DNA of 59,001 bases. Source: a virus. Numbering within the stretch: the stretch's first letter is position 1; every line of letters starts with the position of its first letter. Below, piece after piece: positions 35,262-44,335 of this stretch. Where the stretch lies: positions 1 through 59,001 of IMG/VR virus record IMGVR_UViG_3300011114_000654; one strand, written 5' to 3'. The notes beneath the pieces are model-generated. The model saw nothing but the letters and a program-made list of their open reading frames with translations, made no database searches and was not told the DNA's origin. Position numbers and translations under genes: made by a program.

Positions 35262-37103
35262 CTAACTAGGGTCAACGCCCGTAATCGTTTTACTGCTATC
35301 ACTACTACTTACAGTTGCTGACCACGCAGTACTTGCATCATCTTCTTTGTATACAGTCATCTCATTATTGATGACTGTTGTCTTATTGCGTAAGCCTCTT
35401 AGAGCAGACCTTACAGTCCGCTCATTAATAGCACCTGCACCTGAACCACTACCTATCTCTCTCGCGAGGAGTTCATCTGCTAGTACATTAGCATTTAGAC
35501 GCTGACCAGTAGTGCCAGCAGTTGTGTGGCTAGAAAGTTGCTCATCCCACACAAGTATAGGAATCTCACCAACCTCTTGGTCTATGCCGTTAGCCAGTCC
35601 ATTAGTCTCAGTGAGTATGCCACCCATTGTCGTAGCATCAACGTAACCAGCAGGGCTAGTACCCCAAACAGCCGCGCCAGTTTGCGCAGCTGTCAATCCA
35701 CCACTACTCAACGTTACTGTAAGTACCGCACCATTAGTACCTGATGCACCACGTACAACAATAGTTACGTCTGAGGAACCTGCCGCGAATGCAGCATCGG
35801 GAACGTCTAAGCGATAAACACCAGGAGTAAGCGAGGAGCTTATCTCTGCAAAGCCACCAGAAGCCCACGAGCCGGTTGCCGTTTGCGTCACCAGAGTGAT
35901 TGCTACCGGTGCGCTACGGTTTCGGACGTAGTAAGCAGATAAGCCAGATGTCGCAAAGGTTAGACCTGTTGCACCAAGGTATAGTTCGATGCTTTGGGAT
36001 GTTGAGCCGGGAGCGATTGTGATGGTGGAGGCGTTGCGCTCGGTAGGGTTGTAGTTACCGACTGCGCCTATTGCCCTAAATGTTCCTGAGCCTGCGTCTG
36101 GTTTGGCTCCAGTCCACGTCACACCATAAATATCGGTAGCAGGTGCGCCTGTCGCATTACCAAAGTTAGTATTTATAGAGCCAAAGTATGAGGTGTAAAT
36201 TTGTAGATTATTTAACCCTACAAGTAACGTCTCACCAAAATCAACGCCGATGTCACCTACACTACTTGACGTGCCATTATCGGCTACATTAAGTCTCGCA
36301 CTATTGCCAAGTAAGCGATTAAAGTTCTCAATTATTGTGTTTGACACGCCATTAGAAAACGTGTCTATGTCGCTTAAAATTAGCGAATTACGAACAGTAA
36401 CCGGGAATGTAACACTTCCGTTATTACAAAAGACACCCCAACCTTTAACAATTATGGTGCAGTTCATAACTGCCACTTGCGCACCTGTCGAACTGATTGT
36501 CTGGTTGTTGCTATTCAGAAACAATGAATTTGTTACTGTTGAACCATCAGCAACATTTTGCCCAGTTATGCTTAGTTGACTGGTTCCACCAAAGAAAATA
36601 CATCTAGTCACTGAGATATTTACAGCGGTGCTTGTTGGGCTAGTAACAGCCAGTAATTGAGCAGCGTTCAATCTCGCTATAAACGCACATTCAGTAAACT
36701 TCAAATTGGTACAAGTCGTAAAACTTAGACCATTGTTGTTTAATTTGAATTGTATGTTTTGAAAATGCAGGTAGTTTTTAGTGGTCGCAGAGACTACGTT
36801 TCCAGAATAACCAGCCCCTGATAATGTTGAGTTGTAATTAGTTATAACAACAGGCCCGGCGGTAACGCCGGCAAAAACAGTACACGTTGGGTCACCAATG
36901 ATATTAGTTTCTACCGTTGGGTTTGTTATGGTTACAGATATCTGATTTGTATACACACCCGGTGCCACGTACAAAGTGTCACCACTTGCAAAGCCAGATG
37001 AACTAGACAAGGCATAAGCGACTGTGGCCCACGCTTGACCAGACGCTTGACCAGTGCCTGTGTTTGCGTTGTTGCCGTCTAATCGAACATAGTAAGTTGC
37101 CAT
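35262..37103 (-). CDS. Tail spike with parallel beta-helix, 613 aa (copy 1)
   Basis: The start is the ATG at 37103 in a TAATG overlap; an in-frame upstream start is rejected because it lies inside the 75-aa gene and has no counterpart in copy 2. MATYYVRLDGNNANTGTGQASG-QAWATVAYAL...ASGDTLYVAPGVY mirrors copy 2. Residues 100-330 differ strongly, while the C-terminal part (YNPTERNASTITIAPGSTSQ onward) is near-identical to copy 2. This suggests swapping of the receptor-binding middle. Confidence 0.75.
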   Translation of the reverse strand: MATYYVRLDGNNANTGTGQASGQAWATVAYALSSSSGFASGDTLYVAPGVYTNQISVTITNPTVETNIIGDPTCTVFAGVTAGPVVITNYNSTLSGAGYSGNVVSATTKNYLHFQNIQFKLNNNGLSFTTCTNLKFTECAFIARLNAAQLLAVTSPTSTAVNISVTRCIFFGGTSQLSITGQNVADGSTVTNSLFLNSNNQTISSTGAQVAVMNCTIIVKGWGVFCNNGSVTFPVTVRNSLILSDIDTFSNGVSNTIIENFNRLLGNSARLNVADNGTSSSVGDIGVDFGETLLVGLNNLQIYTSYFGSINTNFGNATGAPATDIYGVTWTGAKPDAGSGTFRAIGAVGNYNPTERNASTITIAPGSTSQSIELYLGATGLTFATSGLSAYYVRNRSAPVAITLVTQTATGSWASGGFAEISSSLTPGVYRLDVPDAAFAAGSSDVTIVVRGASGTNGAVLTVTLSSGGLTAAQTGAAVWGTSPAGYVDATTMGGILTETNGLANGIDQEVGEIPILVWDEQLSSHTTAGTTGQRLNANVLADELLAREIGSGSGAGAINERTVRSALRGLRNKTTVINNEMTVYKEDDASTAWSATVSSSDSSKTITGVDPS

Positions 37104-37330
37104 TATTCCGCTGTTCCTGCGACAATTTCCTGGGCCATAATCACTGAAAACTGAGTGCTGTAGTTCTGCTGAAACTGAGCATCCTGCGTAACCCACCAGC
37201 CGAATACACTTGTACCATTCTCGCCGAATGAACCGAGCAGGTTGCCTTCGTTGTCGTAGATGTCACCAAAGACAATCCAATCACCCGGACTGTTTGGGTT
37301 AGGCTCTAAACGATAGTTTTGCAGGTTCAT
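37103..37330 (-). CDS. Small spike-associated protein, 75 aa (copy 1)
   Basis: Paralogue of 34776-35003 (shared GDI.D, FG..GT.VF.W.V.QD.QFQ, and EIVAGTAE at the end). It overlaps the 40-aa gene upstream by 4 nt and the spike gene downstream by TAATG. Role inferred only from its constant position before a spike. Confidence 0.65.
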   Translation of the reverse strand: MNLQNYRLEPNPNSPGDWIVFGDIYDNEGNLLGSFGENGTSVFGWWVTQDAQFQQNYSTQFSVIMAQEIVAGTAE

Positions 37331-37449
37331 TTGCCCACCTTCAAACTGTTCGCATTCGTCCCCTTGAACGGCATCGTCAAGAAGCCAAGCGCAGCACTCA
37401 TCGCAGCAGAGACACCAGCCGCTACAGCCTTGCCGCCGTAGACCGCCAT
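37327..37449 (-). CDS. Truncated paralogue of the small membrane protein, 40 aa
   Basis: The frame starts in a TGATG overlap with the gene at 37449-37628 and encodes MAVYGGKAVAAGVSAAMSAA and GFLTMPFKG, then ends NSLKVGK. It corresponds to the last 40 residues of the 84-aa protein at 35000-35254, with the N-terminal membrane helix missing. It keeps one Ala/Gly-rich helix. It may be a functional short form or a decaying remnant left by the duplication. Confidence 0.6.
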   Translation of the reverse strand: MAVYGGKAVAAGVSAAMSAALGFLTMPFKGTNANSLKVGK

Positions 37450-37628
37450 CACTTCTTTACCTTCCTTGCATCAATAGCAAGTATGACCACATCACGTACC
37501 TTTTCAAGGTCAGATGTAGACAGGAATTCAAGGTTCTCAATAATCTGGTTCACTACAAGCATCTCACCAAAAGGAATCTTGACTTCAGGCACACCAGTCT
37601 TCTTTAGGAACTTACTTAGCCAACTCAT
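37449..37628 (-). CDS. Small hypothetical protein, 59 aa
   Basis: The start overlaps the previous stop (ATGA), with AAGGAGG 7 nt upstream, a strong ribosome site. The sequence MSWLSKFLKKTGVPEVKIPF has an amphipathic N-terminal helix and no membrane span; the rest is a short alpha/beta-like stretch ending DARKVKK. It lies among the three small genes after the adaptors, where lysis or tail-completion genes are expected. Function unknown. Confidence 0.65.
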   Translation of the reverse strand: MSWLSKFLKKTGVPEVKIPFGEMLVVNQIIENLEFLSTSDLEKVRDVVILAIDARKVKK

Positions 37629-37960
37629 AACATTTCCTCCTTAGATGCTCTCTTGACAACCAAATCACTAGGTGTATTCTCTCGTATCTGTTGCAATACA
37701 ACATCTCTTTGAGAGACTAACTGAAACGCTTTAGCATCAGAGTCCTGACGCACAAAGAAGGCTATTACCGCTGTAATCAGTGCGGGTATCCCCGCACGTA
37801 TACCTTCAACTCCACAAAGCGTAAGTACCTTCATAACATAACCAAATGTGGCAGTGTCTGGTATGTGCCTTGCTTCCCACTCCATATTGAAAGCGGGACC
37901 AGCACTAGCCATAAATGCACCAAGTGCAATCCATACCAAACGACCCCACGCTATATTCAT
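37625..37960 (-). CDS. Holin-like small membrane protein, 111 aa
   Basis: Two hydrophobic segments (RLVWIALGAFMASAGPAF near residues 6-24 and GIPALITAVIAFFVRQ near 58-74) flank a charged loop, with a basic/acidic C-terminus. This resembles class II holins, although the endolysin lies more than 20 kb away. ATGA overlaps on both sides tie it to its neighbours. An alternative is a virion membrane-associated protein. Confidence 0.5.
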   Translation of the reverse strand: MNIAWGRLVWIALGAFMASAGPAFNMEWEARHIPDTATFGYVMKVLTLCGVEGIRAGIPALITAVIAFFVRQDSDAKAFQLVSQRDVVLQQIRENTPSDLVVKRASKEEML

Positions 37961-38226
37961 CGTACTGTTTTAGTCTTCTCTTCTAAGACTCTCAGTCGTT
38001 CCTTGACGCTCTGGAGTTCTTTATCCAATCGTACAATCTCTACCCGCATATCCTGAATACTTCCCTTAAGGTCTTTGTACTGCGTCTCACTCTGAGCAGT
38101 AAGGTTAGCGAGCATAATCTCAAGCTTGTCTACCTTACGTACAAACGTAAAGGATGCACCCAAGAAGGACGAAACAGCACCTAGGAATACAGTCAGTAAG
38201 ACTATACCAATATCCTTAATTTCCAT
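37957..38226 (-). CDS. Membrane-anchored coiled-coil protein, 89 aa
   Basis: ATG 38226 is chosen for GGAGG 8 nt upstream; the GTG at 38235 lies before it. Residues 4-27 (DIGIVLLTVFLGAVSSFLGASFTFV) form a membrane helix. The rest is a continuous charged coiled coil (VDKLEIMLANLTAQSETQYK... ELQSVKERLRVLEEK). A spanin-like or holin-partner role is possible; no lipobox is present. Confidence 0.6.
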   Translation of the reverse strand: MEIKDIGIVLLTVFLGAVSSFLGASFTFVRKVDKLEIMLANLTAQSETQYKDLKGSIQDMRVEIVRLDKELQSVKERLRVLEEKTKTVR

Positions 38227-38956
38227 CAGAACCACCTGTTACGGGAGGGATTGCAAATGGAGAACCCGGCATACGCAAGAATGTATCAAGTTGAGACCAC
38301 AACCTCATACGAGTCTCGTTGTACCAATTTCCCCAGAAGGCACGTTGAGCAACAGATGGGTCATCCGTATTCTTTAATGCCAACTTGTAGGCAGCGTAAC
38401 TAGCCCACATCTTTAACTGCAAGTCATCAGGAATAACGGTAACAGATGTAGCACCAATATCACCTAGTGTGCCACAACCATAAACAGTAAATACAGTGGA
38501 TGCTGACGGAGCAGGATAAATCCTTATCTGGTAATCACCAGAGCGATACCAATACTTAGGCGTACCAGCTACTGTAGACTCGAACGTGGGGTCATATGCC
38601 CTTAGGGTAGGTTCACTACAGTGGACTAGATTTGTAAGCCCAGATTGGACAGTAAGAGGAAACCACATACTACTAGCGTCGTTCACCGTTGAAGCGTCAG
38701 TAGGTACGTAGGTTGAGTCTAGACTAATGCTAGACAAATTGATAATAGGATTGGACTGAGTAACTGTTCCTTTTGCTGGAACGTATATACAAGTCCTACA
38801 CGTTTCTTTGATAGCTTCGTTGAGGTAAGTCTCAATCGTTTGACTGGTCGTTGTAGAGACAGTGCCTGAACCGTTGCCAACTTCACCTACTGAGGAATCA
38901 GTTGCTTCGTTCAAGAGGCGAATAACCTCTGATGTAAGTGTAGTCAGGGTTGCCAT
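38216..38956 (-). CDS. Head-tail connector/adaptor protein, 246 aa
   Basis: Begins with a helix (LTSEVIRLLNEATDSS) and TIETYLNEAIKETCRTC, then a beta-rich middle and LKMWASYAAYKLALKNTDDPSVAQRAFWGNWYNETR near 195-230. This is typical of phage adaptor or neck proteins that link portal to tail. It is coupled to the second adaptor (TAATG) and follows the head genes in order. Confidence 0.7.
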   Translation of the reverse strand: MATLTTLTSEVIRLLNEATDSSVGEVGNGSGTVSTTTSQTIETYLNEAIKETCRTCIYVPAKGTVTQSNPIINLSSISLDSTYVPTDASTVNDASSMWFPLTVQSGLTNLVHCSEPTLRAYDPTFESTVAGTPKYWYRSGDYQIRIYPAPSASTVFTVYGCGTLGDIGATSVTVIPDDLQLKMWASYAAYKLALKNTDDPSVAQRAFWGNWYNETRMRLWSQLDTFLRMPGSPFAIPPVTGGSDGN

Positions 38957-39597
38957 TAAACTGTCCTTCGACCATAGATAGCAGAGTTGGATTCAACCAT
39001 ACCTAGTCTATCTAAGTATTCTGCCTTGTATATAGCAAGTACATTAGCGTCCTTCATCTGCATAGCACGAGAGTAAAGAACACTATAAACAAGACAGTCG
39101 TGTGCTGAATCTGGTAATGGACACTCTTGGTCATCTGCCAGAGGTACTGCATTACCGTTCGTATCGTACTGCCATATCATTCCAGGTTGACAGTAACCTT
39201 CAATCATCACGCCGTTTGTAACACTAGAGATTGGCGTAGGAAGGAACCTAAGCCTATTCGTTGCATAAAGTATGCAAGCGTCAATAACAGCGTCACCTTG
39301 AGTCCTGTAGCGGTCCACTTGCCTATCGGCAAAGTCTAACAGTCGTAGCCGTCGGTACTCGTTGTCTTCCAACTTGAATACTCCCCTAATACGATACATA
39401 TCAGGGGAGCAATACTCGTCTACACCATCTTCTAAGTCTAGGTAACGTCTGCCAAACAAACAGTCTGTTTTACGGGCTATCTGATTGGCAGCTTCCAACA
39501 CTAGGTATTCCAAGCCAAACGGGTCAAGGTCTTGCTTGCTACCAAAGTGGTGCAAACCTATCATCCTGACCTTTTGTTTGATTTCACCTAATGTCAT
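38956..39597 (-). CDS. Head-tail adaptor protein, 213 aa
   Basis: TLGEIKQKVRMIGLHHFGS at the N-terminus, YLVLEAANQIARKTDCLFGR and a C-terminal DSAHDCLVYSVLYSRAMQMKD match adaptor proteins of podoviruses and related phages (helical bundle around a beta sandwich), which dock under the portal. It lies directly after the capsid and cement genes. Confidence 0.72.
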   Translation of the reverse strand: MTLGEIKQKVRMIGLHHFGSKQDLDPFGLEYLVLEAANQIARKTDCLFGRRYLDLEDGVDEYCSPDMYRIRGVFKLEDNEYRRLRLLDFADRQVDRYRTQGDAVIDACILYATNRLRFLPTPISSVTNGVMIEGYCQPGMIWQYDTNGNAVPLADDQECPLPDSAHDCLVYSVLYSRAMQMKDANVLAIYKAEYLDRLGMVESNSAIYGRRTV

Positions 39598-39615
39598 CTC
39601 GTTACCTTAGTCTAA

Positions 39616-40188
39616 TTAGAGACCGACTGAGCCGTCACGTCCATTGACGAGTGCAGCCATAACTACCTGTACTGTTGCTCCAGATGCAGCACCAGAAGCA
39701 GTACCAGTAAGTTGCAGTTGCCAATATGGCTTAGGAGACAATACAGGAAGGTATGCAACATACGTTCCAGCGGAAGTCTGAAGTGGGACATCAGCCGAGA
39801 TACTTACAGGAGACGAGGATAGTGCGCCAGCAGATACTGTAGATGCAGCAGAAGCAACTACTTTCCAAACTGGAGACCCAATGTTTGTAAGTGTTCCACC
39901 CATAGTGTAAACAACTTTTGCAAACAGTGGGCTATTCTGCCCATTTGTCCCAACGAGGTCAGATGACCCTGATGCAGCAGTATCTGCCTGTGAAGCAAAA
40001 TCTGCAGCAGCTGCAAGAACCATATTTGGGGTTGAGAATACGTCAGATGCACCACGATAAGCAACCGAAGATGCTGTAATCGTAATAGTGGAACCAAGTT
40101 TGTCAGTTGTTGCAGTCTGATTCATCTGCGGAGCAGAAGCACCAGTAACCGCTGTAAATTTGAAGGAAGCCTTCTTATCACGTGCCAT
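39616..40188 (-). CDS. Probable capsid decoration/cement protein, 190 aa
   Basis: A beta-rich, Ala/Ser/Thr-rich protein with no charged helices. PYWQLQLTGTASGAASGATVQV and VSISADVPLQTSAGTYVAYLPV suggest a beta sandwich of the type used by cement or decoration proteins encoded just after the major capsid gene, as here. The family cannot be named with certainty (Bbp16-like is one possibility). Confidence 0.6.
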   Translation of the reverse strand: MARDKKASFKFTAVTGASAPQMNQTATTDKLGSTITITASSVAYRGASDVFSTPNMVLAAAADFASQADTAASGSSDLVGTNGQNSPLFAKVVYTMGGTLTNIGSPVWKVVASAASTVSAGALSSSPVSISADVPLQTSAGTYVAYLPVLSPKPYWQLQLTGTASGAASGATVQVVMAALVNGRDGSVGL

Positions 40189-40206
40189 TTCTTTTCTTCC
40201 TTTCTA

Positions 40207-41223
40207 TTATGCGACTCGGCAGAACAAACGACCAACGGCACGAGTGTGTGGAATCCACAAACCAATACCCCAGTCGAATACGACGTTGTGCATAATGCCA
40301 TTTTCCTTGGAAAGACCAAGGTAAGTAGGCTTGAACGGTCCGCTCTGCCATCCCTGTGCATATCCAGTTCCATAACGAACTGCATAGATGGAGGAAGCAA
40401 CGGAACCTGTAATACCAGATGCGGTTTGCGTATCAGAGATTACACTCGTAGTACCGTCAGCCTTACGACCAACTGTACGGACGGTTGCATTCTTGTACTT
40501 CTCAACTGGGCGGTCGAACGAGTCACGAGTGACATCGAATCCAGCCCCAATTCCCATAGTACGGATTGCAAACTCAACAGAACGCTTTGCCTTCTCAGAC
40601 ATATACAAGACAACACCATCTCCATCTGGGGAGTTCATGTTGTCAAGCAACTGCTGGAGATACGCAAAGAATGCATTAGCGGTAGCACTTGTCGTACTAG
40701 CCGAAATATCAATACGTGCTGCATCAGGAGCAATAAGCGACATTTCCGATGGAATATCAAAGTCACTTGGGTTATCCATACGATAAGCAAGACCCGGAAA
40801 ACAGTCAATATTGCCTGTCAGCGGGTTATTGTTTACGAATTTATCATTGAAGTCATAAGCAAAACCTTCAAGGAAGATTTGAACCTGAGCTTCAATTGGG
40901 TCGATGATATTCGTAGGCTGGTCAAGCAGAACGTGGTCTACAAGAATCTTGTTACGAATGAGGTACATCTGCTCTTCATAAGACTTTGGTCGTCCCTTAA
41001 CCGCTACCGGTTCAGAGTTAACGCCAGTCCAGTTTGGAGCAGGAATACCAGAGTTGAGATAACGCACACCAATCTGCTTGAGCGATGGTGATGTGTAAAG
41101 AGGAATATCCTTAAGGGCATTCCACGTTTTGTGAAGAGATTTGGTGATTTCTTTGACGAGAGGGTCATTGCTGATTGCTGCTTGGTCCGCAAGCGTCAAA
41201 GCACCGTTGAAGTCAATAGCCAT
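40207..41223 (-). CDS. Major capsid protein, HK97 fold, 338 aa
   Basis: Length, position after the scaffold gene and internal features (an N-terminal helix rich in acidic and basic residues, ILVDHVLLDQPTNIIDPIEAQVQIFLEGFAYDFNDKFVNN, given in part, and a C-terminal GIGLWIPHTRAVGRL) agree with HK97-fold capsid proteins of podovirus-like phages. The DNA has a clear SD upstream. No accessory insertion domain is seen. Confidence 0.8.
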   Translation of the reverse strand: MAIDFNGALTLADQAAISNDPLVKEITKSLHKTWNALKDIPLYTSPSLKQIGVRYLNSGIPAPNWTGVNSEPVAVKGRPKSYEEQMYLIRNKILVDHVLLDQPTNIIDPIEAQVQIFLEGFAYDFNDKFVNNNPLTGNIDCFPGLAYRMDNPSDFDIPSEMSLIAPDAARIDISASTTSATANAFFAYLQQLLDNMNSPDGDGVVLYMSEKAKRSVEFAIRTMGIGAGFDVTRDSFDRPVEKYKNATVRTVGRKADGTTSVISDTQTASGITGSVASSIYAVRYGTGYAQGWQSGPFKPTYLGLSKENGIMHNVVFDWGIGLWIPHTRAVGRLFCRVA

Positions 41224-41236
41224 TTATTTAGCCTTC

Positions 41237-42070
41237 CTACATTGGTCTATTTCGATTGATACCCATCAAATCCGATAAGCTCATCCTGCGAGGAGCCTGT
41301 GAGTTTCCACTAACCGTTGGTGCTGCCGAACCTGCTTGAGATTGCGGAGTCGGAGTACGCTGACTTTGAACAACCTGTTTAGTAAGTTCTGGCACTAGTG
41401 ATTGTTGTAAACTCTGGATTTGTTCGTGAACCATCTTTACGGCATCAGTAGGTTTAATACCTACGTTAACCAGACTGTCCACTAAGTGACTTGCTTTTTG
41501 TGCCAAAGGATACTGCTGTATAGCCTGTTCCCTCTCTCGTTGACTTATAAACTGTCCAACTTCCTGCATAGCTTGTTCATAGCGGAACTTCTGGAGTTCA
41601 GCATCAAGTTGCAGTTGGGCAGTAGTGGGGTCAACTAAGTCTTGGGATTGAAGCTCACGATAACGCTGCCTTATTGACTCTTCCTGCATTTCGACTTGTT
41701 GTTGCTGTTGCATCTTGCGAATGTCAGCTGAGGATTGGAACCCCTGCTGCTCAAACTGCTGGATAACATCAGCCCACTTTTCGTAACGGTCGGAATAAGA
41801 CTTGGCTTTATCGTTTACTTCTTTGAACCGCTCGTATGGGATTGGTCCAGGCTCATTAGAAGTTTCAACTGGCTCTGATAGATAACCGAAGTCATCATCA
41901 GTTGCGGATTGCTCCGCTGGGACCATAGCATCGTTGTTAACGCCTTCTGTGCTATAAGTATCGTAGTCGGCGGCTCCACGTACTTCGTCCAATATGGCGT
42001 TACCAACGCCGTAACCGTCTGACGCACCCGTTGATGATTCGGGTGTAGGTGTCATCATCTCGTCTGACAA
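41237..42070 (-). CDS. Scaffolding protein, 277 aa (TTG start)
   Basis: Directs capsid assembly. The protein is acidic at the N-terminus, then a long Gln/Glu-rich coiled coil (residues 95-195, KMQQQQQVEMQEESIRQRY), ending in a basic tail (RRMSLSDLMGINRNRPM) that would contact the capsid protein. The TTG at 42070 is chosen because AAGGAG lies about 10 nt upstream; the ATG at 42058 is farther away. It sits between portal and capsid genes as usual. Confidence 0.8.
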   Translation of the reverse strand: MSDEMMTPTPESSTGASDGYGVGNAILDEVRGAADYDTYSTEGVNNDAMVPAEQSATDDDFGYLSEPVETSNEPGPIPYERFKEVNDKAKSYSDRYEKWADVIQQFEQQGFQSSADIRKMQQQQQVEMQEESIRQRYRELQSQDLVDPTTAQLQLDAELQKFRYEQAMQEVGQFISQREREQAIQQYPLAQKASHLVDSLVNVGIKPTDAVKMVHEQIQSLQQSLVPELTKQVVQSQRTPTPQSQAGSAAPTVSGNSQAPRRMSLSDLMGINRNRPM

Positions 42071-42103
42071 ATTAATCGTACTCCTTAATTATGGTTTTGC
42101 CAA

Positions 42104-44335
42104 CTATTGATTGGCGTTCGGCATTGTTTGACTTTTAATTTTTTCCGTAGAAATGTCAACAATACCCTTTGCAGCGTCGTTCTCTTGAGTCAATCGAGAA
42201 CGCTCACGCATCTTGATAAGGTCAGCGTCAGTCTTTGCAGCGACCTGTGCCTGTATCTTCTGTATCTCCAGTTGCGACTGCATCTGAGCAGTCTCTGGGT
42301 CAAACTTACTAGCAGACTGTTCAGCAACAGATTGTTGTTGCATAGCCATCTGCTGTGCCATCATTGCTTGTTGAGCCATACCTTCTTCTTGCTCATTCAA
42401 GTGCTGAATAATCTTTGATGTCTCAGGTATGTTGAGCATACTGACTACAAGCTTATTTGTTGATGGGTCACTTGGGTCACCAAACAATCCCATCTGACGC
42501 ATAGTCAAAACTTTTTGTAGCTTCTGGTCAGGGCTATCTTCCATACTGGACCCCGGTACATACACAATGCGGTATTGACCACCATTACGTATATGCTCAA
42601 AGGTAATAACACCTTGCTCAATACTGTCGTATGGATTTCCACTTCCTTCGACATTACCAATGAATGGAGCAACGCCAAACTGCTCTACAAGAGAAATCTC
42701 CCACTCTTTGATTTTAGCGGCTGATATTTCTATGTCCGCACGAACATAAGAGTGTTGAGTATTATCTGCACGTTGAAGCAACTGGACTGCCTCAGCTGGT
42801 GTTCCAGCAGGAGCCATACCTTGTGATACGTCATGCAATCCAGCGATATCCATCATGTCCTTCTCTATGTACTGAAGCATAGGGAATAGGTCACCACCGA
42901 TACCTGGCGCACGACTTACAACTGGAGGCGCAGCACCGGGGTTGTAGTAAATCTTCTTGTATGTACGGCTCTCATCGTAAAAATCATCACCAGTATGATT
43001 GAAAGCATCTGCACCTACGTTAGACAAACGCTGAACCATTACGTAATCACGCTGTTGCTCAAACTGCTCAAGCATACGTGAATAGACTCGGTTGTATGTC
43101 TGCTGGAGTGAACACAAGTCAAAGCCTAGAGCGTGTCCATAAGGAGTACCACTACGTGGTTGCCATCGAAGAGGAATGAATGGAAACTCATCCTTCTTCT
43201 TGTATAGCCAAGGTCCTGCGTGAAGCAGAACTGAGTTAGTGCTAACTATATATCGCCCTGATGGATACTGTTGTGACGGTTTTTCCCAGTACTCATAAAC
43301 AATTGCAGCACGTTTTTTTGAGTCACTCTGTGCAAGTCGTGCTGTACTAGGTGGAACCCATCCGTTACCTGAACCGTTACCGCCCTCTAAGTAAGCATCA
43401 ATATACGATGCGTTATTACCCATCATAGCGTCAGGGTTGACTAGCTTACCTGTGTCACCATAGTTATCTACGAACCACGACAGTGGCTTTGCAGACGCAT
43501 GAATCAACCAACGGACATCAGCATCACGCTTTGCTGTTGGGTCTAGGAATACGTCAAAGGCTGGAAGAATCTCTTCCCTTACATCACCAATTTGGATGTT
43601 TTCATAACCTGTAATCTCACCTGTTTCAGGAGAGAAGTAAGGCATAACTTGTTCGCCATTAGCATCCCAGTAAATCTTTAGGTAAGACGTTCCACATACA
43701 CAAGCCCAGCGGACACGCTCTTTAAGTTGAGTTTCACGACTGAACTGGCGATTGTAGTGATTACAGATATGGTTTGCTTCATCAGATGCTAGTAGGTCAC
43801 GTTGTGACTGAGACAGTGGAACAGCCCTTGCATCTGGACCAACCTGCGTTAGCTTACCAACTACACCATCAATCAATGGACGCATCTTATTGACAGTGAT
43901 GTAACGGTTAGGCTCATCCTTATTCTGCAACTGAATAAGATTACGTGTCTGGCTTGAGATACGGAACCACTGCCGACCTTCAAAGAAGGCTACCGACATA
44001 GCCCATTCAAGTTCCATCTCTTGCCTAGCACGATAAGCGATATCAAATTGCTCTTTGACAAACTTGGTAATCTTTATCTTTTCTTCATCTGGTGCTTCAG
44101 GTAATACCTTCCACTCATTAGAGTTATGGTCAAGAGTAAGATTATTATCAGTAATAGTTTCATCGTTCTTCAACTTCGCAGCACCAGGGATACCTGATAC
44201 AAGTCGTTGTTCGTAAGCCATTACCTTAGGCTGGTTTTCTTCCTGAATCTTCTGTTCAGCAAAGGACACAAGCCCAGACATAACGTCCATCCCACTAGTA
44301 TTCTTATTCCTTTTGCGCTGAAGCGGCAGTCTCAT
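42104..44335 (-). CDS. Portal protein, 743 aa
   Basis: Dodecameric ring for DNA entry and exit, as in P22-like portals. Visible: a wing/stem region with FDIAYRARQEMELEWAMSVAFFEGRQW, NRYITVNKMRPLIDGVVGKL, LDPTAKRDADVRWLIHAS, and a Gln/Met-rich helical C-terminus (AMQQQSVAEQSASKF). The start is the ATG at 44335, which overlaps the stop of a 46-codon gene (TGATG); ATG 44347 is in frame but has no spaced SD. It follows terminase in the expected order. Confidence 0.88.
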   Translation of the reverse strand: MRLPLQRKRNKNTSGMDVMSGLVSFAEQKIQEENQPKVMAYEQRLVSGIPGAAKLKNDETITDNNLTLDHNSNEWKVLPEAPDEEKIKITKFVKEQFDIAYRARQEMELEWAMSVAFFEGRQWFRISSQTRNLIQLQNKDEPNRYITVNKMRPLIDGVVGKLTQVGPDARAVPLSQSQRDLLASDEANHICNHYNRQFSRETQLKERVRWACVCGTSYLKIYWDANGEQVMPYFSPETGEITGYENIQIGDVREEILPAFDVFLDPTAKRDADVRWLIHASAKPLSWFVDNYGDTGKLVNPDAMMGNNASYIDAYLEGGNGSGNGWVPPSTARLAQSDSKKRAAIVYEYWEKPSQQYPSGRYIVSTNSVLLHAGPWLYKKKDEFPFIPLRWQPRSGTPYGHALGFDLCSLQQTYNRVYSRMLEQFEQQRDYVMVQRLSNVGADAFNHTGDDFYDESRTYKKIYYNPGAAPPVVSRAPGIGGDLFPMLQYIEKDMMDIAGLHDVSQGMAPAGTPAEAVQLLQRADNTQHSYVRADIEISAAKIKEWEISLVEQFGVAPFIGNVEGSGNPYDSIEQGVITFEHIRNGGQYRIVYVPGSSMEDSPDQKLQKVLTMRQMGLFGDPSDPSTNKLVVSMLNIPETSKIIQHLNEQEEGMAQQAMMAQQMAMQQQSVAEQSASKFDPETAQMQSQLEIQKIQAQVAAKTDADLIKMRERSRLTQENDAAKGIVDISTEKIKSQTMPNANQ

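Noticed and set aside
32774-37103. Diversity-generating retroelement acting on the spikes
   Set aside because: No reverse transcriptase gene and no template repeat were seen; the domain difference looks like recombination.
37104-37196. N-terminal extension of the spike (residues MGYAGCSV...)
   Set aside because: It overlaps the 75-aa gene, has no counterpart in the other spike, and the ATG at 37103 is TAATG-coupled.
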